Assembly (NCBI GenBank): GCA_032718865.1
Contig: JALUTQ010000001.1
Location: 1,674,001-1,738,000 of the forward strand
Direction of reading: 5' to 3'
DNA: 64,000 bases
Origin: Tilletia caries
Taxonomy: Eukaryota; Basidiomycota; Exobasidiomycetes; Tilletiales; Tilletiaceae
A program made the translations under genes and the position numbers. Below, one piece after another: positions 1 to 12,190 of this stretch. Each line of letters starts with the position of its first letter. Within the stretch, counting starts at the first letter, position 1. The notes under the pieces are model-generated. The model was not told where the DNA came from. It saw only the letters and a list, made by a program, of their open reading frames with translations, and searched no databases.

Positions 1-3000
1 GAGCGCGACTCGTTCGTCAATGACGAGCAGAACTTGTCGATCTGGCATGCTACTGCTTTGAACATCACCAAGGCGGACAAGCGGAAGGAAGCTGAATACA
101 AGCAGGCCGTTGTGGCGTTCCTTCTGGCCCACGTTGTCGCATGGCCCTCGACGCTGGCTGGCATCGGTCTTCTCGAATCGCTTCGGGACGTGCCCAATCC
201 GGCCAAGCTGCGCACGTTGAGTCCTGTACTCCGCCGATTGGTCGGGAGCGGAGACGAGCTAGTGTCCTTGGAGGATGCTGACGAGCAACGGCGATTGATC
301 CAACTCATGTTCACTGCTAACGACGGTACGGCGGCGTCTGTTGTCGAGGACAAGACGAACGGGACGTGGTCTCTGCTTTTGCAAGCAATGTCTTCCTCTT
401 CAGGTGAGCAAGTCCTCGATCTCAGTATTCCATTTTGTTGCGCATTACTGATGCGTTCTTTGTGTTTGTGCCCACAGCATTCATCCAGAAGTGCGCGTGC
501 AGCGCTGTTTCCGGTCCTTTCTTTAGGACTTTGCGGCCGGACATGGCCCAGGAGCTGCTTCATCACATCGTCGCGACACTGAACGAGGCGCCCGTAACAC
601 AGACTGCCCAACTGCGGCAGTGCCTGAAGGACCTTCCCGCGCCGTCCTCTATCTTCGCGCCCATCCTGGCCCAAACACGTGAGAAGCTCGCAGGTGCCAG
701 CGGCGGCGAACGACGCGAAGCGAAGCGGGCGCGGAACTCTGTCACGTCCGAAGACGTGCAGGCTCGGGCTTCGTCTACGCTTGCTGTCTTGCTCGAGACT
801 GTCGGTGCGCGGGATATCAAGGGTATTCCTTCCCTTGTTGCCGAGCTATTCGATGTCCTCCGAACAACGGTCGACGTCAGTGGCATTCCGGTTACCAACC
901 CGGATCACCTGATGCAGCTCACGATGGCGGCGCTGTTGTCAGCGCTGTCGAACTCGTCGGAGAAGTCGGCACAGGTCATCCAGGCGATCCGGGCTGATAC
1001 TGTCATCAGCACGATCAAGGCATCGCAAAACCCGCAGACGTTCCAGCAGGCCCTCGTGCTTTTGAACCGGATCGCCACGATCAGCCAAGAACTGGTGCTG
1101 CACAACGTCATGCCGATCTTCACCTTTGTCGGATCGTCGATGCTCCAGCGAGACGACTCGTACAGCTTTGAGATCGTGCAGCAGACCTTGCAGAGCATTA
1201 TCCCTGCCTATGTGCAGTCTCTCCGTGCGAGCAGTCAGAGTGGGGATCACTTCGAGCTGCTGCGGCACGGAAGGACTTTCATGCGTATCTTTACGGACGC
1301 CGCTACTCATATCCCGCGGCATCGGCGACAGACGTTCTTCAAGTCACTGCTGGACGTTCTGGGACCGTCGGACTTCCTTGCGGCCATCTGCATGCTCTTG
1401 ACGGACCGGTCGGCCCACAAGGTCGCGAAGCAATCCGCCGAGGCGTTCTCCGAGTCCATCTCGCTTCCTCTCAACCTGTTGATGTCGTTCAACGTGGGCA
1501 CCCAAGTGGGCGCTATTGAGCAAATCTTTGGCGAGGTTATGAGGCTGTGGGAACACCGGGCCGTGAACACGGTCGAGGCGCGGGAGTCGGTCTTCCTGGA
1601 TCGCATGGATCGTGCCATGCGCGAGCATTCCGATCGTCGTGCGGGCCCTGTCCAGCAGTTGTGTGCCCTCATGAGACTGGTCATTGCGGCCACGGGCTCG
1701 TCGAGCTTTAGGTCCCGGTTGAACAAGATGAAGAAGCAGGAGGCGAGGGCTGTGATTGACGAGCAGCTCGAGTCTTGTGTGCATCGGACGCTCAAGCTGG
1801 CGTTGGTTGATGATGGAGAGGTCCGGGAGATCTCGAATCAAGTCCTTGAGACGCTCCTGGGTCACATCTCTGTTGACGGCTTCATGAGTCTGGTTGGCGT
1901 CCTTGTCACGGATCAATCGAATGTGGTGAGTAAGATGTCCGACTGTTCGCGCTGGCGTAGTTCTGCTCTCCTGACCACACCGCGATCTTCCTTTACTCAG
2001 ACGATGCGCACAGGTCTGTCATTATATTCGACACGCTTCGCTGTCATGTCAGCCGACGAGAAAGCTGCCTCGGAAGCCAAGGTGCTCCCGGTCCTCAACG
2101 TCGCTGTCAAGATCGTTGCTGCTGCACAAACAGCTGCGGAGCAACCCGTCGAACTTGCGGAAGCCTTGGCAAGCATCAAGGTGTCGACGGTAGCAAAGCT
2201 CACGACTTTGCACCCTGTTCTGGTCTCTGCCGTTCCCAGCCTGCTCAAGCTGAGCACCTCGGGCGGTCTGACTCCGTCCCTGCAAGTCGAAGTTCTCACG
2301 ACCATCAGCCGGATCGTCAGGGTGATCGGTCCTCGTCTCATCCCGCATCTTGGCAGCATCGTCACTGCTATCCTTTCCGTCATCGGCTCGAGTTCTACGC
2401 ACAACAGCGGCTCCGTACTGGCAGGCGCGTTTGGCGTGCTGAGCAGTCTTCTGGCGACATTGCCCACTTTCATGGTCTCGCACGTGCACGTCATCCTTGC
2501 GGCGCTCGTCAAGGGAGACCTATTGGACACCCTCGAACGCGACGAATTCGAGGGCGCAGAGCGGCCGCTCAATACGCTGTATGACTCTCTTGTCAAGTCG
2601 GTCGCTGTCGAGAAGATGCTGGAATCCCTCCAGAAGCTGTGGGAGATCCATTCGCAGGCAGGAGAGCTCAGCTCGCTTATTAGTGTTGTGGAGTGCCTGC
2701 GCCGGGTCATCATTCGTCTCGATCGACCTGCCATTGCGGCCATCTACAAGAACCTCTTCCGCTTCTTCCTCAAGATCTTCGACACGCGCCGGTTGCACTC
2801 CACCAAGCTGGACAACGAGGGCGTGGATCAGGTCGAGGAAGCTGCTTTACAGGCGTTCATTGACATGGCACTGCAGCTGAACGAGTCTGCCTTCCGACCG
2901 TTGTTCTACCACATCTTCGACTGGGCCGTCTTGGAACTGGCTGAGGATGATCGGCCGGTATCCGATCGGGGACTCTGCGCTCGTCGGACGCTGCTGTTCA

Positions 3001-3599
3001 AGTTGGTCAACACGCTGCTCAGTCAACTGCGTGGACTCTTCACCACGTACTACGCCACAGTTCTCGACCATACCATTGAGCTTCTCAACGCCTTCGCGGC
3101 CGGCGAGCTGGAGGACGCCGTCTTGTGGCACGAAGTGCTCAGCAGTGTTGAACTCACCTGCCAGTTCGATGAGGGCAACTTCTGGAACCCGACCCGGCTT
3201 TCCAAGATTTCGGCATCGCTCATCGGGCAGGTGCAAGTATGTGCCAGCGGCGAGCACACCGACGTCGACGATCAAGAAACGAAACAGGCTCTGCTCGCGT
3301 CCGCTGTCGCAGCGCTGGCACAGACGGTCTCTGACGAAGATAGCCTGCAAGAGCTGAACGACGGCCTGCTCCGCAAGACAAGATCCGGCACATCGACGGA
3401 GAAGGCGGCAGCTCTGTCGGTGCTCGACGAGCTCTGGAGCACACAGGCCGAGGCGATGCAGCCGTTTGTCGCGCAAACGACGCCTTTCCTGGCTGAGCTG
3501 CTTGATGCGGACGACGCGACGGTCCTGCAGCGGACGAACCAGTTGGTACAAACGATTGAGGGCATTATGGGAGAGCCACTGGACAGCTACCTTCAATGA
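1..3599 (+). CDS. UTP10: UTP10/HEATR1, U3 snoRNP HEAT-repeat protein (5' part missing)
   Basis: Large helical-repeat scaffold of the t-UTP/UTP-A part of the small-subunit processome, which acts in the nucleolus in rDNA transcription and early 18S rRNA processing. The frame is open from the first base, so the gene starts left of the window. Introns at 404-477 (74 nt) and 1926-2000 (75 nt, frame-neutral) join three exons into about 1149 residues, roughly the C-terminal half or more of a family of usually 1,800-2,100 residues. Leu/Val-rich helical pairs recur throughout. The BP28CT region is seen near genomic 2880-3100 (LNESAFRPLFYHIFDWA, then a helix ending LRGLFTTYYATVLDHTIELL). Stop is TGA at 3597-3599. 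The assignment is firm from the C-terminal signature; intron borders are inferred. Confidence 0.92.
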
Positions 3600-3714
3600 T
3601 TCCTAGAGCAACAATACGATTTTATCTGTTACTTCTCTTCTGCCTTCTCCTTTGCTGTATCTGGAAAGCATTTGGCCACGGCTGTGTGTGTTGCGGCAGA
3701 AAAATAAAAAAATT

Positions 3715-3734
3715 AAAAAAAAAAATGCAAAAAA
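3715..3734 (-). terminator. Pol III T-run terminator of the tRNA
   Basis: On the minus strand the tRNA 3' end is followed within 7 nt by T6, then by an 11-nt T run and further T tracts. This is the standard RNA polymerase III stop. Confidence 0.75.
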
Positions 3735-3740
3735 TGTTTG

Positions 3741-3812
3741 GGGCCCAGGCGGGACTCGAACCCGCAACCTTTGCATTAGAAGTGCAAAGCGCTGCCATTG
3801 CGCCACTACGCC
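3741..3812 (-). tRNA. tRNA-Arg (anticodon UCU)
   Basis: A 72-nt cloverleaf without intron. The anticodon arm is TTGCA-CTTCTAA-TGCAA, giving anticodon TCT (reads AGA). The T arm is GCGGG-TTCGAGT-CCCGC. The D arm TGGCGCAATGGCA matches the layout of yeast tRNA-Arg(UCU). The acceptor stem (GGCGTAG with CTGGGCC) pairs except for one G-G opposition at pair 4-69. CCA is not counted as encoded, although the next three bases happen to be CCA-like. Confidence 0.93.
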
Positions 3813-3854
3813 AAACTGCAAATACAATCATCACCACAGAATCCGGGTCTGCGG

Positions 3855-3860
3855 TATATA
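3855..3860 (-). promoter_or_regulatory. TATATA upstream of the tRNA
   Basis: A TATATA lies 43-48 bp upstream of the tRNA 5' end on the tRNA strand. Such upstream TATA-like sites help TFIIIB placement in several fungi. That role here is inferred from position only. Confidence 0.4.
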
Positions 3861-4089
3861 AAGCTTTGTTGAGATCAAACCTTAATTCTGGCTGGGCTTA
3901 CCAACTTACTCGCTCGCTCGACTCTCCACGCTCAAACAGCAGAAGACTGGTCCACACATTACATCCTGGACACAGGCTCGCTTCAAAGCTGACGGTCACG
4001 CTCTCGATGCCGAAGTGACTGTGCTCTGTGGATCCGCGGCTGCCGCTGTTGATTTAGGGGCCCCTCGAGGGGGAAGTAATCTCTACTGA

Positions 4090-5816
4090 CTACTCATCAT
4101 CATCGTCCTCATCCACAATGACGCGCTTCTTCCTCCTGGCCTCATCCTGATCGCCAGCACTAGCACCCTCTCCTCCAGCAGTAGCAGCAGCCGCAGCGGA
4201 CGAACCTCCACCAGCCTGACCTTGCGCATCGCCGTCTTCGTCGTCGCTGTCAGCGAGGACTTTCGATCTCGACGGGGCGGCGGCGCTCTTGCCCTCTGGC
4301 TGTTGTTGTGTTTTGGGGGCGGCTGCCTCTTTTTCGCGTGCCAGTCGTTCTGCTCGTTCGTTCTCCTCCTGTGAAATGGGAAGCCAAGTGGGGCCATGAT
4401 CAGAAAGGGGGGAGACCAATGCAGAGACGTGGCAAGGATTAAAACACTCACAATGCGCCGTTCAGCAAGTTCCATCTCATCAGGCTCGTCATCCACCTCC
4501 ATAGCCTCCGACTTCCTCCGCTTATCCTTCTTCTTCTTCCGCGGAGACCCCTGTCCATCATCATCGTCCTCATCCTCCGCCTCCTCGTCTTCGTCCTCGC
4601 CCTCCGCGTCGTCATCGCCACTGCCGTCCTCGTCCGAGTCGTCGGCCACGATGAAGTCGTCTGCTTCGTAGTCTTCCCCTTCGTCCCGTGCACGAATTCG
4701 GCCAGCACGTCCGGCTGCCGATCTACCACCGGAAGCACCTCCGCCTCCGCCTCCACCGCCAGGACCCGAACGACGGCTGCGAACACGACGTTCTTCTCCC
4801 GTCCTGGAAAGGCCGCGGAGCTGGTCATCAACATCGTCCGCCTCCTCCTTCTCGATCGTCCGTCGGGACTTGTCCATCTTCTTGACCATCTTGCGTTCCT
4901 CGTCGCGAGCCTTCTTCTCCCGGCTGAGCTTCTCGGCCTCAGGGTCGACGCTGGGCAGCTCTGTGGGGGCCCCGACTCTGAGGACCTTGTGGTACTTGAC
5001 CGCCTTTGCAAGCTTGCGATGCGTCTCGGATTGGAGATTGTAGGGCCGGAAGATCATTGTGCCTGCGACTGGCATCTCCGCCTGCAACACTTGAGCATCT
5101 TTGTGAGGGACGACTATGAAGGACATTGGCTGTGTGCTTGCAGCGCTTGGCTTGCCAGCTTGACTGCTCGATTGAGGCTGACTCCCTCCGTTGACCAGAC
5201 CCTGCGAGCCTTGTGGGACGATGCCATTGACTTGTGCGGGTCCGAGGTTCGCATTGGCAGCTCCTCCTTCGCGAGTCATGGGAACATCGAAGTACTCGTC
5301 GCCAAGCTGCAAGGACATGGTACCGTCACTCCAGCGGAGGATGCGCGCGTTGCTCTCTGGAATCTGTTGAATGACCCGCCAAAGAAATCTCAAGCGTCAG
5401 CAAAGTGCAATGACCACGACAAGGGAGGGAATGAATCAGACGTACCCTAACACCATCCTCATCCACCTTCCCGCTCCAGCGCCAGCGCATCGTATTCTTC
5501 GTCTTCATGAGCATCCGCAACTCCGGGTCCGCCAAACGCTCCTTTACACTCAGCTCCGCCGTGCCCTGGCCCGCATTGTCGTCCGTCTCGGGGTCAAAGG
5601 TGTCCTCGTCGAACGGCTGCAAGCGGTAGTCGAGGAAATTGGGCAGCCGGGCCAGCCAGTGTTCCTTCGTCCGCCGGACGGGGTAGTTGGGCAGGTGCAA
5701 TTCGGCTATACGTGTCTGACGCTGTGCTTCTTCGACGTAGGGCTCGTCCGTCTCGCGATATTCGAGATGCTCGAGCCGCGCGGTATCGTCGCCATTGGCA
5801 TCCTTGTTGCCCGCGC

Positions 5817-5847
<31 letters not shown>

Positions 5848-6408
5848 TGGGCCGGCCTCGTCCTCCTCCGGGTCGTCGGGAATCAGATCGGCCAGTGCTT
5901 TCTCCTTGCGCATTCGCTCGGCTGCTGCCTTCTTGCGACGAGACAGCTCAGCTGCTCCCCCGCCGCGCTCAGCAGCGGGGCCATCGACATCCTTGTCTCC
6001 ATCATCATCGTCATCATCGTCATCATCGTCTTCGTCGTCGTCGTCGCGCAACGTCTGAAGCTTGCGTGAGGTTGAGCGTCCCGAGGTTGCTGCTTTGACG
6101 ACGCCTTCGTCTTCATCGTCGCTGAAGAGGTTGAGATCGTCTGGCTTGCTGGCCTTCCGCCTTGCTGAGACAGGCCCATCATCATCGTCGTCTTCGCTAT
6201 CAACGTCGCCGTTACCATCATCAGCCGCAGCTTTCTTTGTACCCTCTGCTTTGTTCGCGCTGTCGTCTTCGTCTACATCCATGTCATCGGTTGACTTGGG
6301 CGGAGCTGGCGGTGGGTCGCTCGGATCGACAGGCGCAGGCTGAGCAGCGCTTTGAGGGGCAAGTGCGTCGACAGTCGCAGCCGCAGCCGCTTGCTCTTCG
6401 TTGTCCAT
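4090..6408 (-). CDS. LEO1: LEO1, Paf1 complex subunit
   Basis: Subunit of the Paf1 transcription elongation complex, which travels with RNA polymerase II and supports H2B ubiquitination and H3K4/K36 methylation. Exons 6408-5446, 5363-4452 and 4368-4090 give 717 residues; both introns (82 and 83 nt) are phase 0. The N-terminal third is a long acidic run (poly-Asp/Glu). The conserved Leo1 core follows: NTMRWRW, then across the first splice IPESNARILRWSDGTMSLQL, and later MIFRPYNLQSETHRKL. A basic coiled-coil stretch (EAEKLSREKKARDEERKMVKK) and an acidic C-terminus ending in DEDDDDE complete the Leo1 plan. The poly-Gly and acidic inserts make it longer than the yeast protein (464 aa) and close to the human one (666 aa). 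Confidence 0.93.
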
Positions 6409-6683
6409 GTTGGCGCCGACTGCTGCTGAGCTGGGTTGATGCTGATCGTGTGGTAGTCGTGCACCAGGATGCGAGCGAGAGATGTGGAAGTGGAGGCGAA
6501 GCTTCTCAAATTCTCAAGTAGCTTACTCCCACCGAAATGTCAAGAAGGCATGTATATGTGGTTGTGTATTGAGCAAAGGTATAGGTAATGTTATTCGCAG
6601 AGATCCCCTCCTCCCCCTCGCTCCGACCCAACGCTGAGCCTTCCCCGTCGCCTCCTCCTCAACGGTTCATGTCTTCGCTCCAC

Positions 6684-8883
6684 TCAAGGAAGCTGGCCCC
6701 GTCCCAGGATTTCCAATTCTTCCTCTGTCGCTCCAATAGAAGCATCAGCCGCAGCTTCCGCCAGCTTGTCCGCTTCCTCAGCCTCCTCCTTCGCTGCCTT
6801 GGCTTCCCGCTCCGCCTCGTCCCGCTGAAGTTGAGCCTCACTCTTGATCCACTGGTCGCTCTCTTCCTTGATCCGTTCTTGTGACTTCTCAATGTCCTCG
6901 TCTAGTGCTTTGTGGATCTCCTCGGGTCGTCTGGAAACGGGCGAGCCGCAGACAGAGTGAGTCAGTTCACTCGACAGTACTGAAGAGGTACTCGATAATT
7001 GCTTACTGTATCGTGATAGCATGTCCCGTAATTTCGAGCTTGATCAGCCTCGCTCGTGGCATGTTCTGAGCAAGATGCTCCGAGTTGAGCGGGTTCACAA
7101 GATTGTCCTCTGGTGACGACCAGGTAACAGATACGTTCGATTGTATCAGTCTCACTTTCTGCTAGGTGATGTGACAGGGTTTACTCACCGTCGCCGGTCA
7201 TGATGGTGATGATAGGGATGGTCTCGTTGATCTTCGCCAATTCTTTGTTTGTGACGCGATGGGTGAGCACCTGTTCAAGCGACGCAGGAGAGAGAGAGGA
7301 GATGAAGCCTGTCAATCAGAAGAGTCAAGGTACAGAGTGACTGGATCACAGAAACGTACTGCTCCGATCTGAGACGCGCTGCCGTGGAAAGGTGCCTGCC
7401 GGGAGAATGCCGCGCGCCATTGGACGACCTGTAACAAATCACATGGCGAGCAGAGTCCTCCAAAATCAGTCCGAGCAAGCGTAGAACCAAACAGGAACAA
7501 CTCAAACCACACACCTCTTGCATGACCTCGCGATTCGTCCGACCTTCTGGATGACTGTTGTGCTTCTCCGAAAGCCATTTCTGAGGGAAAAGCATCTCCA
7601 CGACGCCCCTTGCTCGCGCGGCCTCGCCACCCATCCCGAAGCCTCCGCCGCCCATGAGCTTGCCCATCGTTGCGACGCCTCGGGCCTAGAAGCAGAGATG
7701 TGAAAGAGTGAGCCAAACGCGTAAGCAACAGATTGAAAGCCTGTCTTCCTCTCTCCCATCTTCACGAAGAGTGGGTAATCAGAAAACTCACCGGCGGCAA
7801 AGCAGTCAACAGACTCTTCTCTCCTCCACCCTGTCCGCTCGTCGTGCTGACAAGCATGATACTCGCAAACCGTTCCGGCGCAATCTTGGCCAGCTCGAGG
7901 GTGATCATGCCGCCCATACTGACGCCGACGACGTGCACGCTCCTCTGCTCTGTCCAGCCGAGCTCGTCGAGGAGGAGGATGCAGTCCCAGGCCATGCATG
8001 AGGTGCGATATCTTTTTGTACGAGAATCAAGGGTTGTCAATCTAGCGAAGGGAAGGAGCGGGGACATGGGATCGAAGTTCCCCAGGATAGCTTACCTTCC
8101 ATAAGGCGCGCCTGAGTTTGCGAAACCGCGATTGTCGAGTACGACGCACGAGTAGCGCGGGTCCTTGCCGTAGTATACCACCGAGTCGAGCCAGGAGAAG
8201 CAAGAAGACTGTAGACCCATCACACTGTTTCCGTCCCGCAAGGAAGGAACCATCTCAGCAAACTCCCTAACTTTAATAACAACGAAAGGATTGGGGGGGA
8301 AGACTTACAACAAGATCTTCGTATCCCCTTTCCCATGCTGCTCATACCAGAGTCCAAAAGGATCCCGATGAAGCGAGTGCTTATGAGGCCGAACCTCAAA
8401 CACGCCCGTGCGGGTCAACGTCTCGGGACTGACGAGCGTCGGATAGACGTCCGGGTTCGTGTCCTTATTGCTCGAATAGCCCAGTCGGTCCATAAGATCT
8501 TCTGGCGCGCCCGGGTACGCGGCGCAGTGCGGGATCCCGGCCGCTTTTGCTTGAGCCTTGGCCTTGGCTTTTTCCTTTTCTTTGGCGGCTTGGGAACGTT
8601 TGTTCGCGCTTGTGTTCGGTGTCCCGCTCCCACTCGAGGCGCTACCCTCCTCATTACGACCTGCAGCGTCTTCATCCCCAGTCCCAGTCCCAGCCCCAGG
8701 CTGCACGCCCACTCCGGTGCTCAAACCCCGCGCCTGGCCTTCCTCGTCCGTCGGGGTCCCACTCGCAGGCGACTGCCAGCCCAGTCGTTGGCGGAAGGTG
8801 GTACTTCCCTTGGTCATTCCAAGGACGGAGGAGGTTGCGATGCGTAAGCGCTGGAGGGAGCTCATACTGCCGCTACTGCTCAT
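6684..8883 (-). CDS. Alpha/beta hydrolase fold protein with charged C-terminal tail
   Basis: Predicted serine hydrolase or esterase of unknown substrate. Eight exons: 8883-8309, 8224-8096, 8011-7792, 7685-7515, 7428-7360, 7270-7189, 7109-7007, 6930-6684, totalling 531 residues. Seen: oxyanion-loop region FVMGLQSSCFSW, VVLDNRGFANS strand-loop, nucleophile elbow GVSMGG (Ser nucleophile), a late TGDEDNLVNP strand supplying the acid, and GHAITIQ with the catalytic His. After the hydrolase fold comes a 70-residue Glu/Lys/Ala coiled coil (AEREAKAAKEEAEEADKLAE). The first ATG in good context is 8883 (MSSSGSMSSL); an upstream in-frame ATG at 8940 would add 19 residues. The Arg/Ser-rich N-terminus could be a mitochondrial presequence. 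Confidence 0.82.
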
Positions 8884-9049
8884 CTTGCACGCGCCAGTAA
8901 CTCGTAGTCGGCAGGCAGGGAGGGATTCCTTAGACAGCATCGACCGCTGACCTCCCACTGTCGGGGGCAAGGGGGCAAGGGTCGCCTGAGCGAGGTCATG
9001 ACTTTCTGATTCTCCGTGAGCGATCTCGCAGTGAGCACGCACGTTCCTT

Positions 9050-10470
9050 CGGGGCCAAATCTCAGGGCAACGTTGGATTACATAAGCATGGGGCTAATTT
9101 CACATTGCGGATAATCTCTTGCCTCTGCTTGTCGTACCGACTGTCTTAACGCCGAGTTTCCTAAACCTCATTTCCTTGGATGCAGGCATGCTGATTGCTG
9201 GTCACCAGTTCTCTGGCGATGTTTGGCTTTCCTGTGGCCAGCCTGGATGCCTGACTTCTTCACGACGGGGTGAGGTCTCACGGGCCTGATGGCTGTTTCA
9301 CAGATCGAGTGGGAGAGGATCATGGTCCAAGATTAAATCCTCACGTTGCTTTCGATGGTTCCGGCCTCCGAGGATGGTAACCTGATACTGTTGCGCTTTC
9401 GTCAAGCTGAGATGACAGCCGCTCGGTCAGCGATAGCGATCAGCCCATCCAGGCGGCTCTCGGTCCTCTCAAGTCTTTAATATTAGTTTCGAGCGCTCAA
9501 CGCGTGGACCCCTTATAGCCTTCATATGGCTCAGGTACCCAGAACCCGAAGGCCCCAGCGAGGATCCCCGGGGTCTGGTTCCTTTCAAAGACCTCGAGCC
9601 CGAATGTGCTTCGCTGCTGCCCGTATTGAGGCTCAAGCCGCAAGCTGCCAGGGCCAAGCGGAATCGTTCCAGGGACCAGGGCAGCTAGAGATGGTAACAT
9701 GGGAGGGACAATGTAACAGATTGAACGGACGGGCAATCACTACTACTAAGACTTCGATGTTCGAGCGCTTCTACCCTCTCCGAACATTCGAATGGTCGAA
9801 ACTGGAGGCCTGAGCGATGGCCGCCGAGAGCTATTGGGCAAGACAGTCAGGCAGTCAGGACTCACTCTCAGGAGTAAAGACATAAGTACATAGTAGAGAA
9901 GGGGCCCCTCATCTCACGGCGCGGCTGTTGGGATATGTGAAGATAGAGCAGGGCTGGCACCATGCATCATCGCATCATCCCGACGTCTTTGAACGATTTC
10001 TGGACGAGATACTGCAGGTCAGGGACAAGCTTCGGCGAGGAGATGCATTTTTAAATGGAAGGTAGAAGCACAACTACTCCGTGCGACATGTTAGTTGCGA
10101 ACTACTGCAAGGAACTGCGACTAACTACACTTGCGCACCGTCCCTCGCTGTTCGGAAACCAGGTGAAAGGCCCACACGAACGAGCGGGACATGCCGCCAA
10201 CAATGTTGAGGAAAGCGGCGAAGATCCGTGAGCCCGAGGGAGGTTCTTGCGCAACTAGCTGTAACATGGACGTGATTCTGAGATCTGCTTTCGGTGAAGA
10301 TGAGATGGCAGGAGTCGAGACCCCTTCATCTGGGGTCACTCAGGATCACACATGTTTTTTGGGTCGGAACCATAAAATAATAGAACAGTAGTCAGTAGTC
10401 AGGCCCAGGTTAAATTGAATCTAGATAGGCTAAAGTTAGATTGCCAATCTATCTGCTGGTGCTTCGACCT
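9050..10470. other. Intergenic, nothing recognised
   Basis: About 1.4 kb without a credible reading frame, tRNA or clear repeat. Short reading frames here have no splice logic or recognisable motif. It starts the 5-kb gene-free stretch before 14 kb. Confidence 0.5.
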
Positions 10471-10478
10471 TGCAGATC

Positions 10479-11054
10479 TACACTGCCAATAATCGTCCAT
10501 GGAGAACTGGGGATAGTCCTCAGCACGACACGTGAGGATTATCCTCGACGATATCGTGCGATCATCTTACAACCCTCGTGGGATCCACGAGATCTGAGGA
10601 GATCCTCAGATAAATGAGCATCGCCTGGCATATTTTTGTACAACGTTATTTATTCCTGAACACCAGGTCCTAATTGAGCGCGTCAGCCAGCATTTGAATG
10701 ATCCCCATGCTCTGGATTCGTGTTTCCAAAATTATGTCACACCATATATTTTAAAATTGGAAGTATCTGTTATGTGCTACGGTGCTCGTGGTTTAGTGGT
10801 AGCACCGCTGCATTCAGAATAAAAAAAGTCCCGGATTCGAATCCTGGTGTGAGTGGTTTTGTTTTTTTCCCTCATTTTTTTGGATTTCTGAGGATGATCG
10901 GATGATCGTGGGCTTAACATCTCGTGCGACTCTCAACGATTGAGCCCAAAATGATCGTGGGAAGTCCTGGGTCGGGTTAGCCTCACTCAGCCTCACGATG
11001 ATCCTGCGAGATCCTCGCGATGGGTGAGGATCCTCGCAGCCGACTGGCAGTGTA
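10479..11054. mobile_element. Possible MITE with TA-flanked CACTGCCA ends
   Basis: The perfect inverted 11-mer CTACACTGCCA / TGGCAGTGTAG occurs at 10478-10488 and 11045-11055. Read as a Tc1/mariner-type element, TA dinucleotides (10479-10480 and 11053-11054) flank a 572-bp body beginning CACTGCCA and ending TGGCAGTG. The interior is full of short palindromic GAGGATCCTC- and GATCATC-like words and holds a tRNA-like sequence, but no ORF for a transposase. The short length of the inverted ends leaves chance possible. Confidence 0.4.
10783..10858 (+). pseudogene. tRNA-like sequence with Pol III A and B boxes
   Basis: A box TGGTTTAGTGG (10789-10799) and a perfect B box GATTCGAATCC (10834-10844) sit 35 nt apart, followed by T7 runs at about 10860-10880. 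The anticodon region is AT-rich and does not form a stem, the T loop is one base off, and acceptor strands barely pair. I read it as a tRNA relic or a tRNA-derived SINE-like head rather than a working tRNA. Confidence 0.6.
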
Positions 11055-11457
11055 GGTGGGGTAGTTTCTGCGGTGTATTATTCACTGTATGTACGACCAC
11101 TCGCCGATCAAACCGTTGTCCGCAAATCGACGAAACTTTCCTGCCCTTCCTGCTCTATCTCGCCCTGCTTCCTGGATCTATACCCCGAGTACATATGTAT
11201 CTGATTTAATGTAGCGAATTGCGATGCCTGGACACTGGAGGATGCATCAGCTGAACGTGCCCGGGGATTCGCCTACTCGCAAGTCGCAGACCGATGGGGG
11301 AAGTCCAACATGTAATAAAGAAAAGTTAAGAACGTTGTGCTGAATCGCTTAATTGCTACATGGAAAATGGTGAGATGCCCTGTCATAAATGCATCTCGCC
11401 CTATAATAATGCGCTGCCCTGGTGGTAAATACAGTTGGCCCTTTTCAAAAGTCAGTT

Positions 11458-11588
11458 GGCCCTGTAAACATATGCAACTGGCCCTCGAAACATATGCAAC
11501 TGACCCTCTAAATAAATGCAACTGGCCCTGTAAATATATGCAACTAGCCCTGTAAACATATGCAACTGGCCCTGTAACATATGCAACT
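11458..11588 (+). repeat. 22-bp minisatellite, left arm (6 units)
   Basis: Six head-to-tail units of consensus GGCCCTGTAAACATATGCAA plus CT, at 11458, 11480, 11502, 11524, 11546 and 11568 (last one 21 bp). More degenerate units extend left to about 11379. The same unit occurs inverted at 12011-12120. Confidence 0.85.
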
Positions 11589-12010
11589 GACCCCGGTACA
11601 TTAGTAGAAAGAAAAGATCACGTGAAGGCATCCATCGTCGCTCCGATAATGATCAAGCAGCCACGCTTCTGCCCGTCTCTTCTCCCCTCTCCCTTCCTCG
11701 CCTATGACATACAACAGTCATTCATACACGACAAAAAGAGCCTGTATAGTGTATCGTAAAGGTACTGCTCCGTGTTTCTGACAGCTCTTTGTCATTGTGC
11801 TGTGTCTCTGAGACTGTCCCGTGCATCTCAGCATATACCATTCCTGATGGGAGTCAACCGGGCCTCTGCCATTCTTTTTTCCCTTACCACGCCCTATTCT
11901 CTGGTTCAAACTTCAGTCTGAAAGGCTCTATGAGCTTGCCATGAGCATACCTCTCAGGTAGCGTCCAGTGATGCATGAGATGTTGAGGTTTACGGGTGTA
12001 CTGGAGGGCC

Positions 12011-12120
12011 AGTTGCGTATGTTTACAGGGTTAGTTGCATATAGCTAGAGGGCCAGTTGCCTATGTTGCAGGGCCAGTTGCATATATTTACAGGGCCAGT
12101 TGCATTATGTTTACAGGGCC
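12011..12120 (-). repeat. 22-bp minisatellite, right inverted arm (5 units)
   Basis: Five units that are the reverse complement of the left-arm unit (AGTTGCATATGTTTACAGGG plus CC), at 12011, 12033, 12055, 12076 and 12098. Weaker units run on to about 12190. The 422 bp between the arms holds no clear gene. Confidence 0.85.
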
Positions 12121-12190
12121 AGTTGATCTCATTCTGAAAATTTGGTCATTACTGGAGGGTCAGATGTATTTCTTATAGGGTGATCAGGTA

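Noticed and set aside
5371..6343. Several plus-strand frames rich in Ser, Val or Arg
   Set aside because: Antisense of the acidic repeats of LEO1.
10783..10858. A functional tRNA gene
   Set aside because: A and B boxes are good, but no anticodon stem forms and the T loop is irregular; kept only as a tRNA-like relic.
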